Positions 1-7,951 of a DNA stretch of 49,356 bases are shown here, piece after piece. The position numbers were made by a program, and so were the translations under genes. Position 1 is the first letter of the stretch. The number at the start of each line of letters is the position of its first letter. The DNA is from an uncultured Clostridia bacterium. GTDB lineage: Bacteria; Bacillota; Clostridia; Christensenellales; Borkfalkiaceae. The notes beneath the pieces were generated by a model. That model searched no databases and was not told where the DNA came from. It worked only from the letters and a program-made list of their open reading frames with translations. The DNA is taken from contig CALWCH010000013.1 in assembly GCA_944376335.1 (NCBI GenBank), positions 1 to 49,356 on the forward strand, given 5' to 3'.

Positions 1-317
1 TCGAGCATATAGAAGAGCTGCGCCATATCCTTGATGGCCTTGCCTGCGATGCGCGCCACGCCGTCGACATAGACGAACTCGTTGTCGTAGCTGCCCGCGA
101 TGACGCCCTTGATGAAGCCGCAGAGCGCATCCTCGCCCGCGATGGAATAATCGGAAACGTCGATGAAGCGCACCTCGCGCCTTAAATCGTACATGTAACG
201 CTTGGTATCGGTGATGAAGATCAAGTGGCCCTTCGCCGTATCGACCGCACCGTTGGCAGCGTCGATGATGCGCTTGGTTTTCCCGCTCCCCTTAGGGCCG
301 CAAATGATTTTGATCAT
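1..317 (-). CDS. P-loop ATP-binding protein (often labelled PilT-like), 3' part outside the window
   Basis: The first 105 residues are present; the gene runs off the left edge. The start is an ATG preceded by AGGAGGAGAAC, a strong ribosome binding site. Residues 7-14 read GPKGSGKT, a Walker A motif, so nucleotide binding is likely. The rest resembles a short protein family of Clostridia that databases often call twitching motility protein PilT, but no pilus gene is beside it and that name should not be taken as a function. It has its own promoter and a GCGCC/GGCGC hairpin in its leader (331-344). Substrate and role are unknown. Confidence 0.75.
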   Translation of the reverse strand, partial: MIKIICGPKGSGKTKRIIDAANGAVDTAKGHLIFITDTKRYMYDLRREVRFIDVSDYSIAGEDALCGFIKGVIAGSYDNEFVYVDGVARIAGKAIKDMAQLFYML

Positions 318-358
318 GTTCTCCTCCTGTGCGCCTCACGGCGCGTTTATTTGTCTCT

Positions 359-387
359 ATTCTATCAAGTTTTGCCGCGTTTTTCAA
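359..387 (-). promoter_or_regulatory. Promoter of the P-loop protein gene
   Basis: On the minus strand, TTGAAA (382-387) and TAGAAT (359-364) are separated by 17 nt, about 42 nt before the start codon. It fits a housekeeping sigma factor promoter. Confidence 0.7.
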
Positions 388-426
388 GGGGTTTTCCGAA
401 AAAAACTGTAAATTTTTTTCTTTTCC

Positions 427-1629
427 TCACTGAAGGCTCTGCACAAAGGCGTCGATGCGGTCCAGCCCCTCCAAAATGTCCTTCATGGAGAGCGAATAGG
501 AGATGCGCACGCAGTCGTCAGCGCCGAATGCCTTGCCGGGGACGACTGCCACTTTGGCGGCGTCGAGCAAAACATCGGAGAAGGAAACGGAGTCCGTGAT
601 CTTCTTGGAGCCGAAGCTCTTGCCGTAGGTGGAGCTCACAACGAGCATCGCATAGAAGGCGCCCTCGGGGATGATGCAGTAGATGTCCTTCATCTCGGAG
701 ACGCGCTCGATAAGGGCGAGGCGGCGGCGGGCAAAGCGGGCGACCATTTCCTCGACGGACGCCTCGGGCGAGTTGAGCGCCTTGATGGTCGCGTACTGGG
801 CGATGGAGTTGGGGTTGCTCGTCGCGTGGCTCTGGAAGGAAGAGATGGCCTTGGCGATCTCGAGGGGGGCGGCGAGGTACCCGATGCGCCAGCCCGTCAT
901 CGCGTACGTCTTGGAGACGCCGTTAACGGTGATGGTGTGCTCCTTCATGTAGGGGGAGACGGCTGCCATCGAGAAGGGCTTTTCCTCGCCGTAGACGAGC
1001 TTTTCGTAAATTTCATCGGCAAGGACATAGATGCCCGTTTCCTCGCAGACCTTGGCGAGGGCGCGCACTTCCGCCTCGGTATAGACGGCGCCCGTGGGGT
1101 TGCAGGGCGAATTGAAGATGAAGAGTTTGGTCTTGGGGGTGATCGCCGCGCGCAGTTCCTCGGGCGTAATTTTGAAGTTGTTCTTCTTCTTGGTGTTGAC
1201 GATGACAGGCACGCCGCCGCACACTTTGACGACTTCGGGATAGGTGAGCCAATAGGGTGCGGGGATGATGACTTCCTCCTTCTCATCGGGATCCAGAAGC
1301 GCGAAGCAGACGTTGAAGATGGAGTGCTTGGCGCCGTTGGAGACGATGATCTGCGAGGGCTCGTATTCGATGCCGTTGTCGCGCAAAAATTTGTCGCAGA
1401 TGGCACGGCGAAGCTCGGGAAGGCCCGCCGCGGGCGTATATTTGGTGCAGCCGCGCTCTAATGCGTCCTCTGCCGCCTGAATGATGTGTTCGGGCGTGTT
1501 GAAGTCGGGTTCGCCCGCGCCGAAGTTGACGACGCTCTCCCCCGCCTGCTTCATCGCCTTGGCCTTGGCGCTGATGGCGAGCGTGAGCGAGGGCGAGATG
1601 GCGCTGATCCTCTTGGAAAGTACCTGCAT
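427..1629 (-). CDS. aspB: Aspartate aminotransferase (class I, PLP-dependent)
   Basis: This 400-residue fold-type I aminotransferase moves the amino group between aspartate and 2-oxoglutarate in the cytoplasm, with pyridoxal phosphate as cofactor. The sequence shows NPTG near residue 177, and SKTYAMTGWRIGY near 238 holds the cofactor-binding lysine. Length is normal for the AspB subgroup (about 390-400). The start at 1629 was chosen over an upstream frame extension because GAGAGG lies 5 nt before this ATG and the family begins here (MQVLSKR). It follows prfA by 37 nt and is probably co-transcribed with it. Exact substrate preference within the subgroup cannot be read from sequence alone. Confidence 0.9.
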   Translation of the reverse strand: MQVLSKRISAISPSLTLAISAKAKAMKQAGESVVNFGAGEPDFNTPEHIIQAAEDALERGCTKYTPAAGLPELRRAICDKFLRDNGIEYEPSQIIVSNGAKHSIFNVCFALLDPDEKEEVIIPAPYWLTYPEVVKVCGGVPVIVNTKKKNNFKITPEELRAAITPKTKLFIFNSPCNPTGAVYTEAEVRALAKVCEETGIYVLADEIYEKLVYGEEKPFSMAAVSPYMKEHTITVNGVSKTYAMTGWRIGYLAAPLEIAKAISSFQSHATSNPNSIAQYATIKALNSPEASVEEMVARFARRRLALIERVSEMKDIYCIIPEGAFYAMLVVSSTYGKSFGSKKITDSVSFSDVLLDAAKVAVVPGKAFGADDCVRISYSLSMKDILEGLDRIDAFVQSLQ

Positions 1630-1666
1630 ATGATAACCTCTCTTGCGAAAAAATTGATTGCGAATG

Positions 1667-2731
1667 TTATTGGGGGGTGAGCTGCGCTTCCCGGTCCGCC
1701 CGTGCGAGCGCGTCGAGCATCTCATCGAGGTCGCCCGAGAGAAAGCTCTCCATCGAATGAAGGCTGAGCCCTATTCTGTGGTCGGTGATGCGGCTCTGGG
1801 GGAAGTTGTAGGTACGGATGCGCTCGCTCCTGTCCCCCGTGCCGACAAGGGAACGGCGGTTTGCCGCTTCCTCCCTGTCGCGCTTGCCGTTGTAGTAGTC
1901 GTAGAGGCGGGCACGCAGCACGCGGAACGCCTTTTCGCGGTTCTTGAGCTGGCTGCGCTCGTCCTGACAGGTGACGACGATGCCCGTGGGGAAGTGGGTG
2001 AGGCGGATGGCGGTCTCCGTTTTATTGACCTTCTGCCCGCCCGCGCCCGAGGAGCGGTACAAATCGATGCGGACGTCCTTTTCGTCGAGCTCGACGTCCA
2101 CTTCCTCCGCTTCGGGGAGGACGGCGACCGTGACCGTAGACGTGTGGATGCGCCCCTGCGATTCCGTTTCGGGAACGCGCTGGACGCGGTGCACGCCGCT
2201 CTCATATTTCAAGCGCCCGTAGGCGCCCTTTCCGCTGATGTTGACGATGGCCTCCTTGATGCCGCCGAGCTCGGTCTCGTTTGAATCGACGAGCTCGAAG
2301 CGGAGGCGGTGTTTATCGCAATAGCCCTGATACATGCGGTAGAGCTCATAGGCAAAGAGCGCCGCTTCCTCGCCGCCTGCGCCCGCGCGGATCTCGAGCG
2401 TGCAGCCCCGATCGTCCTTCTCGTCTTTCGGAAGAAGGAGCAGTTTGAGCTCGTTTTCGAGGGAAGCGAGCTGTTCTTTGAGGGCATAGCCCTCGTCGAT
2501 GAGAAGCTGCTTCATCTCGCCCGTCTCCCCTTCCGCCTCGGAAAAGGCGGCGTTCATCTCCCCTTCCGTCCTTTCGCACTCCAAAAATTTGAGGGCAATT
2601 TCCTCGATGGATGCCCGCTCCTTCGAATACTGCGCCCAAAGGGAAGGGTCCTGCGCCGTCTCGGGAGCGGAGAGAAGCTCCCCGAGCGTTTCGTAGCGCT
2701 CCGCAATGTCTTTGACTTTTTGATTCTGCAT
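1667..2731 (-). CDS. prfA: Peptide chain release factor 1
   Basis: This 354-residue class I release factor recognises UAA and UAG stop codons and triggers peptide release on the ribosome. The GGQ motif sits near residue 230 within RSSGAGGQKVNKTE. The codon-recognition tripeptide of the PxT type is PET, near residue 186 in RVPETESQGRIHTS. The start MQNQKV is typical of RF1. It lies 26 nt after the yqhQ-prmC fusion. PrmC methylates the glutamine of GGQ, so enzyme and substrate are encoded side by side. Confidence 0.96.
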   Translation of the reverse strand: MQNQKVKDIAERYETLGELLSAPETAQDPSLWAQYSKERASIEEIALKFLECERTEGEMNAAFSEAEGETGEMKQLLIDEGYALKEQLASLENELKLLLLPKDEKDDRGCTLEIRAGAGGEEAALFAYELYRMYQGYCDKHRLRFELVDSNETELGGIKEAIVNISGKGAYGRLKYESGVHRVQRVPETESQGRIHTSTVTVAVLPEAEEVDVELDEKDVRIDLYRSSGAGGQKVNKTETAIRLTHFPTGIVVTCQDERSQLKNREKAFRVLRARLYDYYNGKRDREEAANRRSLVGTGDRSERIRTYNFPQSRITDHRIGLSLHSMESFLSGDLDEMLDALARADREAQLTPQ

Positions 2732-2757
2732 AGTGATGCTTCCCGCAAAAGCGGAGC

Positions 2758-4590
2758 TTAAAACACGATCTTGACGATGCGCTCCTTGCCCGCGAGGTCC
2801 TTGACGACCATTGCGTAGTCGCAGTCGGAGAAGATCTTGAGGATGTCCTGCGCCTGGTCCTCGCCGCACTCCAAAATGAGCATGCCGCCGCGGGCGACGT
2901 GGCCCTTGACGTCCTTTGCGATGCGGCGGTAGAAGTCGAGGCCGTCCGCTCCCCCATCGAGGGCGAGGCGGGGCTCGAAGTCGCGCACCTCCCGCTGAAG
3001 GTCTGCCATTTCGGCGCTCTTTACATAGGGCGGGTTGCAGGTGATGAGGTTGAATTTCCCGGGGATGTTTTCGAAGAGGTCGCTCTTGACGACCACGACG
3101 TTGGCCTTGTTGCGGCGCACGTTGTTTCTGGCAACTTCGAGGGCGCCCTCGGAGATATCCGCCGCGACGACGGAGATGTTCTTATCCTTGGCTGCCTCGC
3201 AGGCGATGGCGACGGCGATGGCGCCGCTCCCCGTGCAAAGATCGAGCACGGTGTTGCCCTCCTGCACGGCGGCGATGGCCTGCTGGACGAGAATTTCCGT
3301 CTCGGGGCGGGGGATGAGCACGCGCTCGTCCACCTCGATGGGATAGCCGTAAAATTCCGTGGTGCCGATGATGTACCAAAGCGGCCTGCCCGTGAGGCGC
3401 TCTTCGAAGAGGGAGACGATCTTTTCGCACTCCGAACGGGTGACGATGCGCTCCTCCGAGAGCCCGCTCCGAGGGATATTCAGGGTGAGGGAGAGGATCC
3501 ACTCGGCATCCGACTCGTCGATGCCGTGCTTTTCGAAGGCAGAGGTCATCATCTCCTTCAATTTGGAGAGCTTGGTCTCGGTGATGAAGATCTTCTCGGG
3601 GGAATCGGGGTTTGCGTCCATATCGAGCACCTTCTCGAAGGCGAGGACGGCACATTCGATCATGTCGTCCGAAGGTTCCTTGGTGGTGAGTTTCTGAAGT
3701 AAATAGCCGGGGGCTTTGAGGGGCAATACGAGGGGGGACTGCGTCTTTGCGAGCAGCTTTAGTATCTCGTACGAGACGCCCGCGATGACGGGCAGGAGCG
3801 CAAGTTTTATAAGGAAGGTCAAAAGGAAGTCGAGCGCCGAAGAGCCCGTGTTGATGCCGCCGATCGCCCAGCTCACGAAGGCAAAGAGGATGATGGAGAC
3901 GATGAGCACGAAGAAGATGAAGGTGGTGCCGCACCTGTCGTGCATCCTGGAGCACTTTCTGACGTTTTCGACGGTGAGGGGGAGCCCTAACTCAAAGCAG
4001 TTGATGGTCTTGTGCTCCGCGCCGTGGTAGCGGTAGGTCTCCCTCAAGGACTTAAAGAGCAGCGTGAACAGGATATACGCCAAGAAGATGAAGAATCGGA
4101 AGCCGCCCTCAATTAAGTTATAGTAGAGCCCTGCAAGGCCGCGCGTATCGGCAATGACACCGTTTGAGACGCCCGCGATGAGCTCGGTAAAGTACATGGG
4201 AAGGAACAAAAAGAGGGCGAGGGCGATGCACACGCCGACGAGCATGGAGAAGGCGGTGAGGATGGATGAGGCGCTCACCTTCCACTTTTCCGCGACATAG
4301 CGGTTTATTTTGGGCTGTTCTTCTTCCTCTTCGGTGATGGCGACTTCGGAGCTTCGAAGGAGCGCCTGCATGCCGTCGACAAAGGACACGAAAAAATTGA
4401 CGACACCGCGCAGAAAGACGACGCGCGTCCACTTCTTCCGCTCCTCGGGTGGAGTGATGCGCTTCGCCTCCATGCACAGCTCGCCTTTATCGTTGCGGAC
4501 GACCGTCGCGATGCCGCGTTTGCCGCGCATCATGACGCCCTGAATGACTGCCTGCCCGCCGATGTAGGTATAATTCGTCTTTTTTTTCAT
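2758..4590 (-). CDS. prmC: Fusion of a YqhQ/DUF1385 membrane protein and PrmC release-factor glutamine methyltransferase
   Basis: One 610-residue frame joins two families that are usually separate. Residues 1 to about 325 match the YqhQ/DUF1385 membrane family (start MKKKTNYTYIGGQAVIQGVMM, central HGAEHK, about four hydrophobic segments between residues 110 and 275). Its function is not well defined. Residues about 330-610 are PrmC/HemK: an N-terminal helical part, SAM motif LDLCTGSGAIA near 450 and the catalytic NPPY near 519. PrmC methylates the GGQ glutamine of release factors using S-adenosylmethionine. The fusion would tether PrmC to the membrane. The frame is unbroken through the junction and there is no obvious internal start. 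The only upstream signal is a modest ribosome site, after the rpmE terminator. Confidence 0.93.
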   Translation of the reverse strand: MKKKTNYTYIGGQAVIQGVMMRGKRGIATVVRNDKGELCMEAKRITPPEERKKWTRVVFLRGVVNFFVSFVDGMQALLRSSEVAITEEEEEQPKINRYVAEKWKVSASSILTAFSMLVGVCIALALFLFLPMYFTELIAGVSNGVIADTRGLAGLYYNLIEGGFRFFIFLAYILFTLLFKSLRETYRYHGAEHKTINCFELGLPLTVENVRKCSRMHDRCGTTFIFFVLIVSIILFAFVSWAIGGINTGSSALDFLLTFLIKLALLPVIAGVSYEILKLLAKTQSPLVLPLKAPGYLLQKLTTKEPSDDMIECAVLAFEKVLDMDANPDSPEKIFITETKLSKLKEMMTSAFEKHGIDESDAEWILSLTLNIPRSGLSEERIVTRSECEKIVSLFEERLTGRPLWYIIGTTEFYGYPIEVDERVLIPRPETEILVQQAIAAVQEGNTVLDLCTGSGAIAVAIACEAAKDKNISVVAADISEGALEVARNNVRRNKANVVVVKSDLFENIPGKFNLITCNPPYVKSAEMADLQREVRDFEPRLALDGGADGLDFYRRIAKDVKGHVARGGMLILECGEDQAQDILKIFSDCDYAMVVKDLAGKERIVKIVF

Positions 4591-4634
4591 AGCACCCCCG
4601 CGGCCCTTATGCGTTCCAAGAAGTTCCGCCTAGC

Positions 4635-4659
4635 AAAACAGCCTCTTTTTAAGAGGCTG
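4635..4659 (-). terminator. Intrinsic terminator after rpmE
   Basis: A perfect 9-bp inverted repeat, CAGCCTCTT/AAGAGGCTG (4639-4659), is followed on the minus strand by TTTT. It lies 16 nt past the rpmE stop and before the yqhQ-prmC gene, so downstream transcription needs read-through or an unseen promoter. Confidence 0.85.
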
Positions 4660-4675
4660 TGGGTGATCCGGTCGA

Positions 4676-4879
4676 TCAAATGCCGTATCTTTTCTTGAAC
4701 TTATCGACCCGGCCGCCGGTATCCACGAGCTTCTGTCTGCCCGTGAAGAAGGGGTGGCACTTGCTGCAGATATCCACCTTTAAGACGTCGCCCTCTTTGG
4801 TAGAGCCCGTTTTGAAGGTTTCGCCGCAGGCGCAGACCACGGTCACTTCATGGTATTTGGGATGAATGCCGCTCTTCAT
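4676..4879 (-). CDS. rpmE: 50S ribosomal protein L31
   Basis: This 67-residue protein is the zinc-binding (C+) form of L31, with CACGE near residue 18 and [10 protein letters not shown] near residue 38. It begins MKSGIHP and ends KFKKRYGI, both typical. It belongs to the large ribosomal subunit near the central protuberance. The start at 4879 has AAGGAG upstream; a longer in-frame start is not supported. It has its own promoter and terminator. The rpmE, yqhQ/prmC, prfA order is a common arrangement in Firmicutes. Confidence 0.96.
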   Translation of the reverse strand: MKSGIHPKYHEVTVVCACGETFKTGSTKEGDVLKVDICSKCHPFFTGRQKLVDTGGRVDKFKKRYGI

Positions 4880-4948
4880 ATATTCACGCTCCTTCGCCGC
4901 TATGCGGACGGCTGCTTTGCGCCGCACTTTTCGGCTGTTTTCCTACAT

Positions 4949-4977
4949 ATTATACCCTCTTTGCCGCCTTCCGTCAA
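4949..4977 (-). promoter_or_regulatory. rpmE promoter
   Basis: TTGACG (4972-4977) and TATAAT (4949-4954) on the minus strand are 17 nt apart, about 70 nt before the rpmE start. Confidence 0.8.
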
Positions 4978-5053
4978 CTGTTTTTTCCCTTTAATCTGAA
5001 AATGCTCCCGCTATCGCACAATTTTCACCTTTGCTTTTTTGTTTGTAAAACAC

Positions 5054-5082
5054 TTGCAAATTATGTTCGGTTGCGGTATAAT
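5054..5082 (+). promoter_or_regulatory. Promoter of the dehydrogenase-like gene
   Basis: TTGCAA (5054-5059), a 17-nt spacer and TATAAT (5077-5082) lie about 50 nt before the coding start. The promoter is divergent from that of rpmE. Confidence 0.8.
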
Positions 5083-5133
5083 GGCGGTATAAAGTGCGTT
5101 TTTAAGGCAGAAATTGTTGTTTAGGAGCCTATG

Positions 5134-6141
5134 ATGAACGTTTGGAGACTGACGGCTGCAAATACCATGAGCTTGGAGCAGGTGGACCCCGTGCCCGAGG
5201 CGGGCAAAAGGAAGATCCGCATCACCAAGGTATTTTTGAACCGCAGCGACGCCCTGCTCTTTTCGGGCGCAAAGAAGATGAGATATCCCCGCATCCCCGG
5301 GCGGTTCGCCGTGGGGCTCATTTCCGATGAGGGCAGCGCACACTTCCCCAAGGGGGCGCGCGTGCTCGTGCATACCGCCTTCCCCGCCCCCTCCGACGGC
5401 GTGGAAAAGCGCGATTATACGGAAGAGGACATCCTCCTTCGCGGGTACACGGCGGACGGGTTTTTGCGCGACTTTATCTGGGTGCCCGAAGATGAGCTCA
5501 GCCTTCTCCCCGAATCGGTGAGCGACGAGAAGGCGCTCCTTATCCAGCACATCGCCCTCGCAAATGCCGCCGTGGAAAAGCTGGGCATCCAGCGCGGCGA
5601 GCACGTTGCCGTCATCGGCGGGAGCATGTTGGGCGTGTTCATCTGCAGGCTTTTGATCTACCGCCAGATCTCCCCCATCCTCATCGACTCCGACCGCCGC
5701 CGCGTGGAATTTGCAAAGAGCTGCGGCATCTACTACACTGCCCCCGAGGACGAGAACCTTTTGGAGACGGTGGGCACCATTACGGGCGGGCGGCTCACCG
5801 ACAATGCGGTGTGCATCATGACGGGCAATATGGAGACGCACTGCAAGACGGCGGTCTCCTGCTGCAAACCGGGGCGCGGCGTTGCCTTCTGCGGGCAGAT
5901 CGGCCATTCCCTTCCCATTGACTTGAACGAAATCTTAAAAAAGCGGCTCACCCTCTCGGGCGTGTCGGTGGGCACCGAGCACATCCCCGCCGCCATCAAC
6001 CTCGTTGCAAACGGCGCCATCGATCTCAACGTCTACCGCATGAACGTGAGAAGCGCGTTCGACGCGGAGGCGCTTCTGCGCGAACTGCTCTCTCGTGCGG
6101 ACATTCCCGTGGACGAAATAAACGTCCTCTCCCTCATCTGA
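5134..6141 (+). CDS. Zinc-less alcohol dehydrogenase-like (MDR superfamily) protein
   Basis: A protein of about 335 residues with the two-domain layout of medium-chain dehydrogenases. A GroES-like N-terminal half is followed by a Rossmann half with VIGGSMLGVFICRLL near residue 170 and an acidic strand end (ILIDSDRRR). The usual catalytic-zinc cysteine is replaced (LNRSDALLF where CGSD is common) and the structural-zinc cysteine loop is absent, so it is probably a zinc-free member. Substrate is unknown. Two ATG codons are adjacent (5131 and 5134); the second gives 6 nt from AGGAG instead of 3 and is preferred. It ends in a hairpin terminator. The opposite strand also has an open frame here but lacks family signatures. 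Confidence 0.82.
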   Translation: MNVWRLTAANTMSLEQVDPVPEAGKRKIRITKVFLNRSDALLFSGAKKMRYPRIPGRFAVGLISDEGSAHFPKGARVLVHTAFPAPSDGVEKRDYTEEDILLRGYTADGFLRDFIWVPEDELSLLPESVSDEKALLIQHIALANAAVEKLGIQRGEHVAVIGGSMLGVFICRLLIYRQISPILIDSDRRRVEFAKSCGIYYTAPEDENLLETVGTITGGRLTDNAVCIMTGNMETHCKTAVSCCKPGRGVAFCGQIGHSLPIDLNEILKKRLTLSGVSVGTEHIPAAINLVANGAIDLNVYRMNVRSAFDAEALLRELLSRADIPVDEINVLSLI

Positions 6142-6154
6142 AAAACGGCTGCAC

Positions 6155-6182
6155 GGCCGCCCCTTCGGGCGGTCTTGCTTTG
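6155..6182 (+). terminator. Hairpin terminator after the dehydrogenase-like gene
   Basis: An 8-bp stem (6155-6162 with 6167-6174, one G-U pair, CTTC loop) is followed by a weak TTGCTTTG tail. It may be leaky into the HAD gene 20 nt further on, for which no separate promoter was seen. Confidence 0.6.
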
Positions 6183-6202
6183 TATTTTTGAGATAAGCAT
6201 CC

Positions 6203-7009
6203 ATGATAAAATTTATTGCCTCCGACCTCGACGGCACCCTGCTCGACGACGAAAAGCGGCTGCCCGAAGAGATCTTTCCCCTCATCGAACAACTATATGC
6301 GCGCGGCATCCTCTTTGCCCCCGCGAGCGGGCGGCAGTACGCCAATTTGGAAAAGCTCTTTTTTCCCGTCAAGGACAAGGTGCTCTTTCTCTGCGAGAAC
6401 GGCGCGCTCGTAAAGTACCACGGCGAGACGCTCTACCTCGACCCCATCGACGATGACTGCTTGAAGGACGCGCTCGACGAAATACGGGCGCTCCCCGACC
6501 TTTACCCCATGCTGTGCGGGGCACGCTCCGCGTACATCGAAAACAGCGAGATGCCCTTCTTTCAGTATGCGATGCTCTCTTATACCAACTGCGAGAAGGT
6601 GGACAACCTGGACGACGTGATCGGAAGAGAGCCCGTGTGCAAGATCGCCGTCTATGACGCGATCGCCGCCGCCGAGCACTGCATCAAGGTGCTGCCGCAG
6701 CGGCTGCCCGCCCTCCGCACCATCATTTCGGGGTTTGACTGGTGCGACATCTCGTCGACGACCGCCAACAAGGGGCGTGCCATCCGCTTTATCCGCGAGA
6801 AGTTCGGCTTTCAGAAGGACGAGTGCATCGCCTTCGGCGACCACATGAACGACTATGAGATGCTGCTCGAATGCGGGCATGCGTACGTTCCCGAGAACGC
6901 CTATCCCCCCCTGAAGCGGCTCTTCCGCGCCACCATTCCCGCAAACGGCGAGGGCGGCGTGATCACAAAGCTCAAAGAGATACTAAAAGCAACGGAGGTT
7001 TCTGCATGA
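6203..7009 (+). CDS. Cof-type HAD-superfamily phosphatase
   Basis: A 268-residue HAD hydrolase. Motif I is DLDGTLL at residues 8-14, with the aspartate nucleophile and the general acid two residues later. Motif II lies in PASGRQ near 40. Motif IV is GDHMNDYEML near 215, with its acidic pair binding magnesium. Length and the C2-type cap between motifs II and III fit the Cof/YbjI group, which dephosphorylates sugar phosphates, FMN or similar small molecules. The substrate cannot be predicted. Its stop overlaps the start of the next gene as ATGA, so the two phosphoesterases are probably translationally coupled. Confidence 0.92.
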   Translation: MIKFIASDLDGTLLDDEKRLPEEIFPLIEQLYARGILFAPASGRQYANLEKLFFPVKDKVLFLCENGALVKYHGETLYLDPIDDDCLKDALDEIRALPDLYPMLCGARSAYIENSEMPFFQYAMLSYTNCEKVDNLDDVIGREPVCKIAVYDAIAAAEHCIKVLPQRLPALRTIISGFDWCDISSTTANKGRAIRFIREKFGFQKDECIAFGDHMNDYEMLLECGHAYVPENAYPPLKRLFRATIPANGEGGVITKLKEILKATEVSA

Positions 7010-7539
7010 AATACATGATCGCATCGGATATCCACGGCTCGGCATACTACTGCCGCCTCTTGAAGGAGCGCTTTGAAGCGGAACGACCCGATCTTCTCAT
7101 TCTTTTGGGCGATCTTTTATACCACGGGGCGAGAAACGCCCTCCCCCGCGACTATTCGACGTTGGAGACGGCAGCGGTGCTCAATTCCTTAAAAGACGAG
7201 CTCGTATGTGTGCGCGGCAACTGCGACAGCGAAGTGGACGAGCTTGTCCTTGAATTTCCCATCGGCGCGGAGTACTGCGTGCTCCCCTATGCGGGGCGTC
7301 GGCTCTTTTTAACGCACGGGCACAAGACGCCCAAGCACTTAAAGAAGGGCGACGTCCTCTTCAACGGGCACTTCCACGTTCCCGCGTTTGAGGAGCGGGA
7401 GAACTGCACCTACGTGAACTGCGGGTCGGTGTCTATCCCCAAGGAGAATTCCCCGCATTCCTATCTCATGCTCGAGGACGGCGCGCTCAGCTGGAAGGAT
7501 GTGGAGACGGGCGAGGTGTTCAAACAGGCGCATCTTTGA
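7006..7539 (+). CDS. YfcE-like metallophosphoesterase
   Basis: A 177-residue calcineurin-like phosphoesterase. Metal-binding motifs appear in order: DIHG (residue 8), GD (about 38), GNCD (about 74), the histidine of THGH (about 105) and GHFH (about 122). The YfcE family hydrolyses phosphodiesters with two metal ions, commonly manganese; the natural substrate is uncertain. The start is the ATG at 7006, overlapping the HAD stop and preceded by ACGGAGG. The tail SWKDVETGEVF is typical of the family. Confidence 0.9.
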   Translation: MKYMIASDIHGSAYYCRLLKERFEAERPDLLILLGDLLYHGARNALPRDYSTLETAAVLNSLKDELVCVRGNCDSEVDELVLEFPIGAEYCVLPYAGRRLFLTHGHKTPKHLKKGDVLFNGHFHVPAFEERENCTYVNCGSVSIPKENSPHSYLMLEDGALSWKDVETGEVFKQAHL

Positions 7540-7586
7540 GCGGAGAAAGATTTTTGCGTTTTTCTTAACGATTTTTCAAACAGGTG

Positions 7587-7615
7587 TTGACAAACCGCTC
7601 CTTTGCGTGTACAAT
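7587..7615 (+). promoter_or_regulatory. Strong promoter of the small membrane protein gene
   Basis: Consensus TTGACA (7587-7592) and TACAAT (7610-7615) with a 17-nt spacer, about 33 nt before the start codon. Confidence 0.85.
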
Positions 7616-7647
7616 AGAGGTATCTTAAAACTAAGGAGCGTGATCTT

Positions 7648-7878
7648 ATGGCTAAGTGGTTTAACAGACAGAGCAGGCTCATTCAGATCCTTCTGCTTTT
7701 GATCCCCGGTGTCAACTGGGTCGTGGAAATCTTGGTGAGATGGTCGGCTTTCTTCACAACGAAGAGCATTTTGCAGCTCATCGTCGCCATCCTCGTTACC
7801 TTCTTCGGGCTTGCGTTCGGGTGGTTGGACGTCATCTGGTGCCTGCTCTTCAAGCACATGATCTTTGCAAAGGCTTAA
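7648..7878 (+). CDS. Small two-helix membrane protein of unknown function
   Basis: A 76-residue protein with a short basic N-terminus (MAKWFNRQSR) and two hydrophobic helices at about residues 11-32 and 41-68, rich in Leu, Ile, Val and Trp. No family was recognised. The gene is clearly real: a near-consensus promoter, AAGGAG 9 nt before the ATG, and an immediate strong terminator make it a single-gene unit, probably well expressed. It lies between the phosphoesterase pair and the convergent PP2C gene, and neither suggests its job. It could be a small membrane stress protein; that is a guess. Confidence 0.8.
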   Translation: MAKWFNRQSRLIQILLLLIPGVNWVVEILVRWSAFFTTKSILQLIVAILVTFFGLAFGWLDVIWCLLFKHMIFAKA

Positions 7879-7888
7879 AAACCCAAAC

Positions 7889-7914
7889 GCCTGCCCCCTG
7901 CGGCAGGCTTTTTT
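7889..7914 (+). terminator. Intrinsic terminator of the small membrane protein gene
   Basis: A 7-bp perfect stem GCCTGCC/GGCAGGC (7889-7895 and 7902-7908) is followed by TTTTTT. It is back to back with the terminator of the convergent gene. Confidence 0.9.
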
Positions 7915-7918
7915 GTGC

Positions 7919-7946
7919 AAAAGAGAGGGCGCCCGTGCGTCCTCTC
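7919..7946 (-). terminator. Intrinsic terminator of the PAS/PP2C gene
   Basis: On the minus strand GAGAGGACGC pairs with GCGCCCTCTC (one mismatch), followed by TTTT. It begins just after the stop codon at 7952. Confidence 0.7.
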
Positions 7947-7951
7947 GTCGT

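Noticed and set aside
400-426. Terminator after the aspartate aminotransferase gene
   Set aside because: Only an A/T inverted repeat (GAAAAAAA/TTTTTTTC) is present; without a GC stem it is not convincing.
5011-5907. Long open frame on the minus strand opposite the dehydrogenase-like gene
   Set aside because: No family motifs, and the plus-strand gene has promoter, ribosome site, terminator and clear domain structure.
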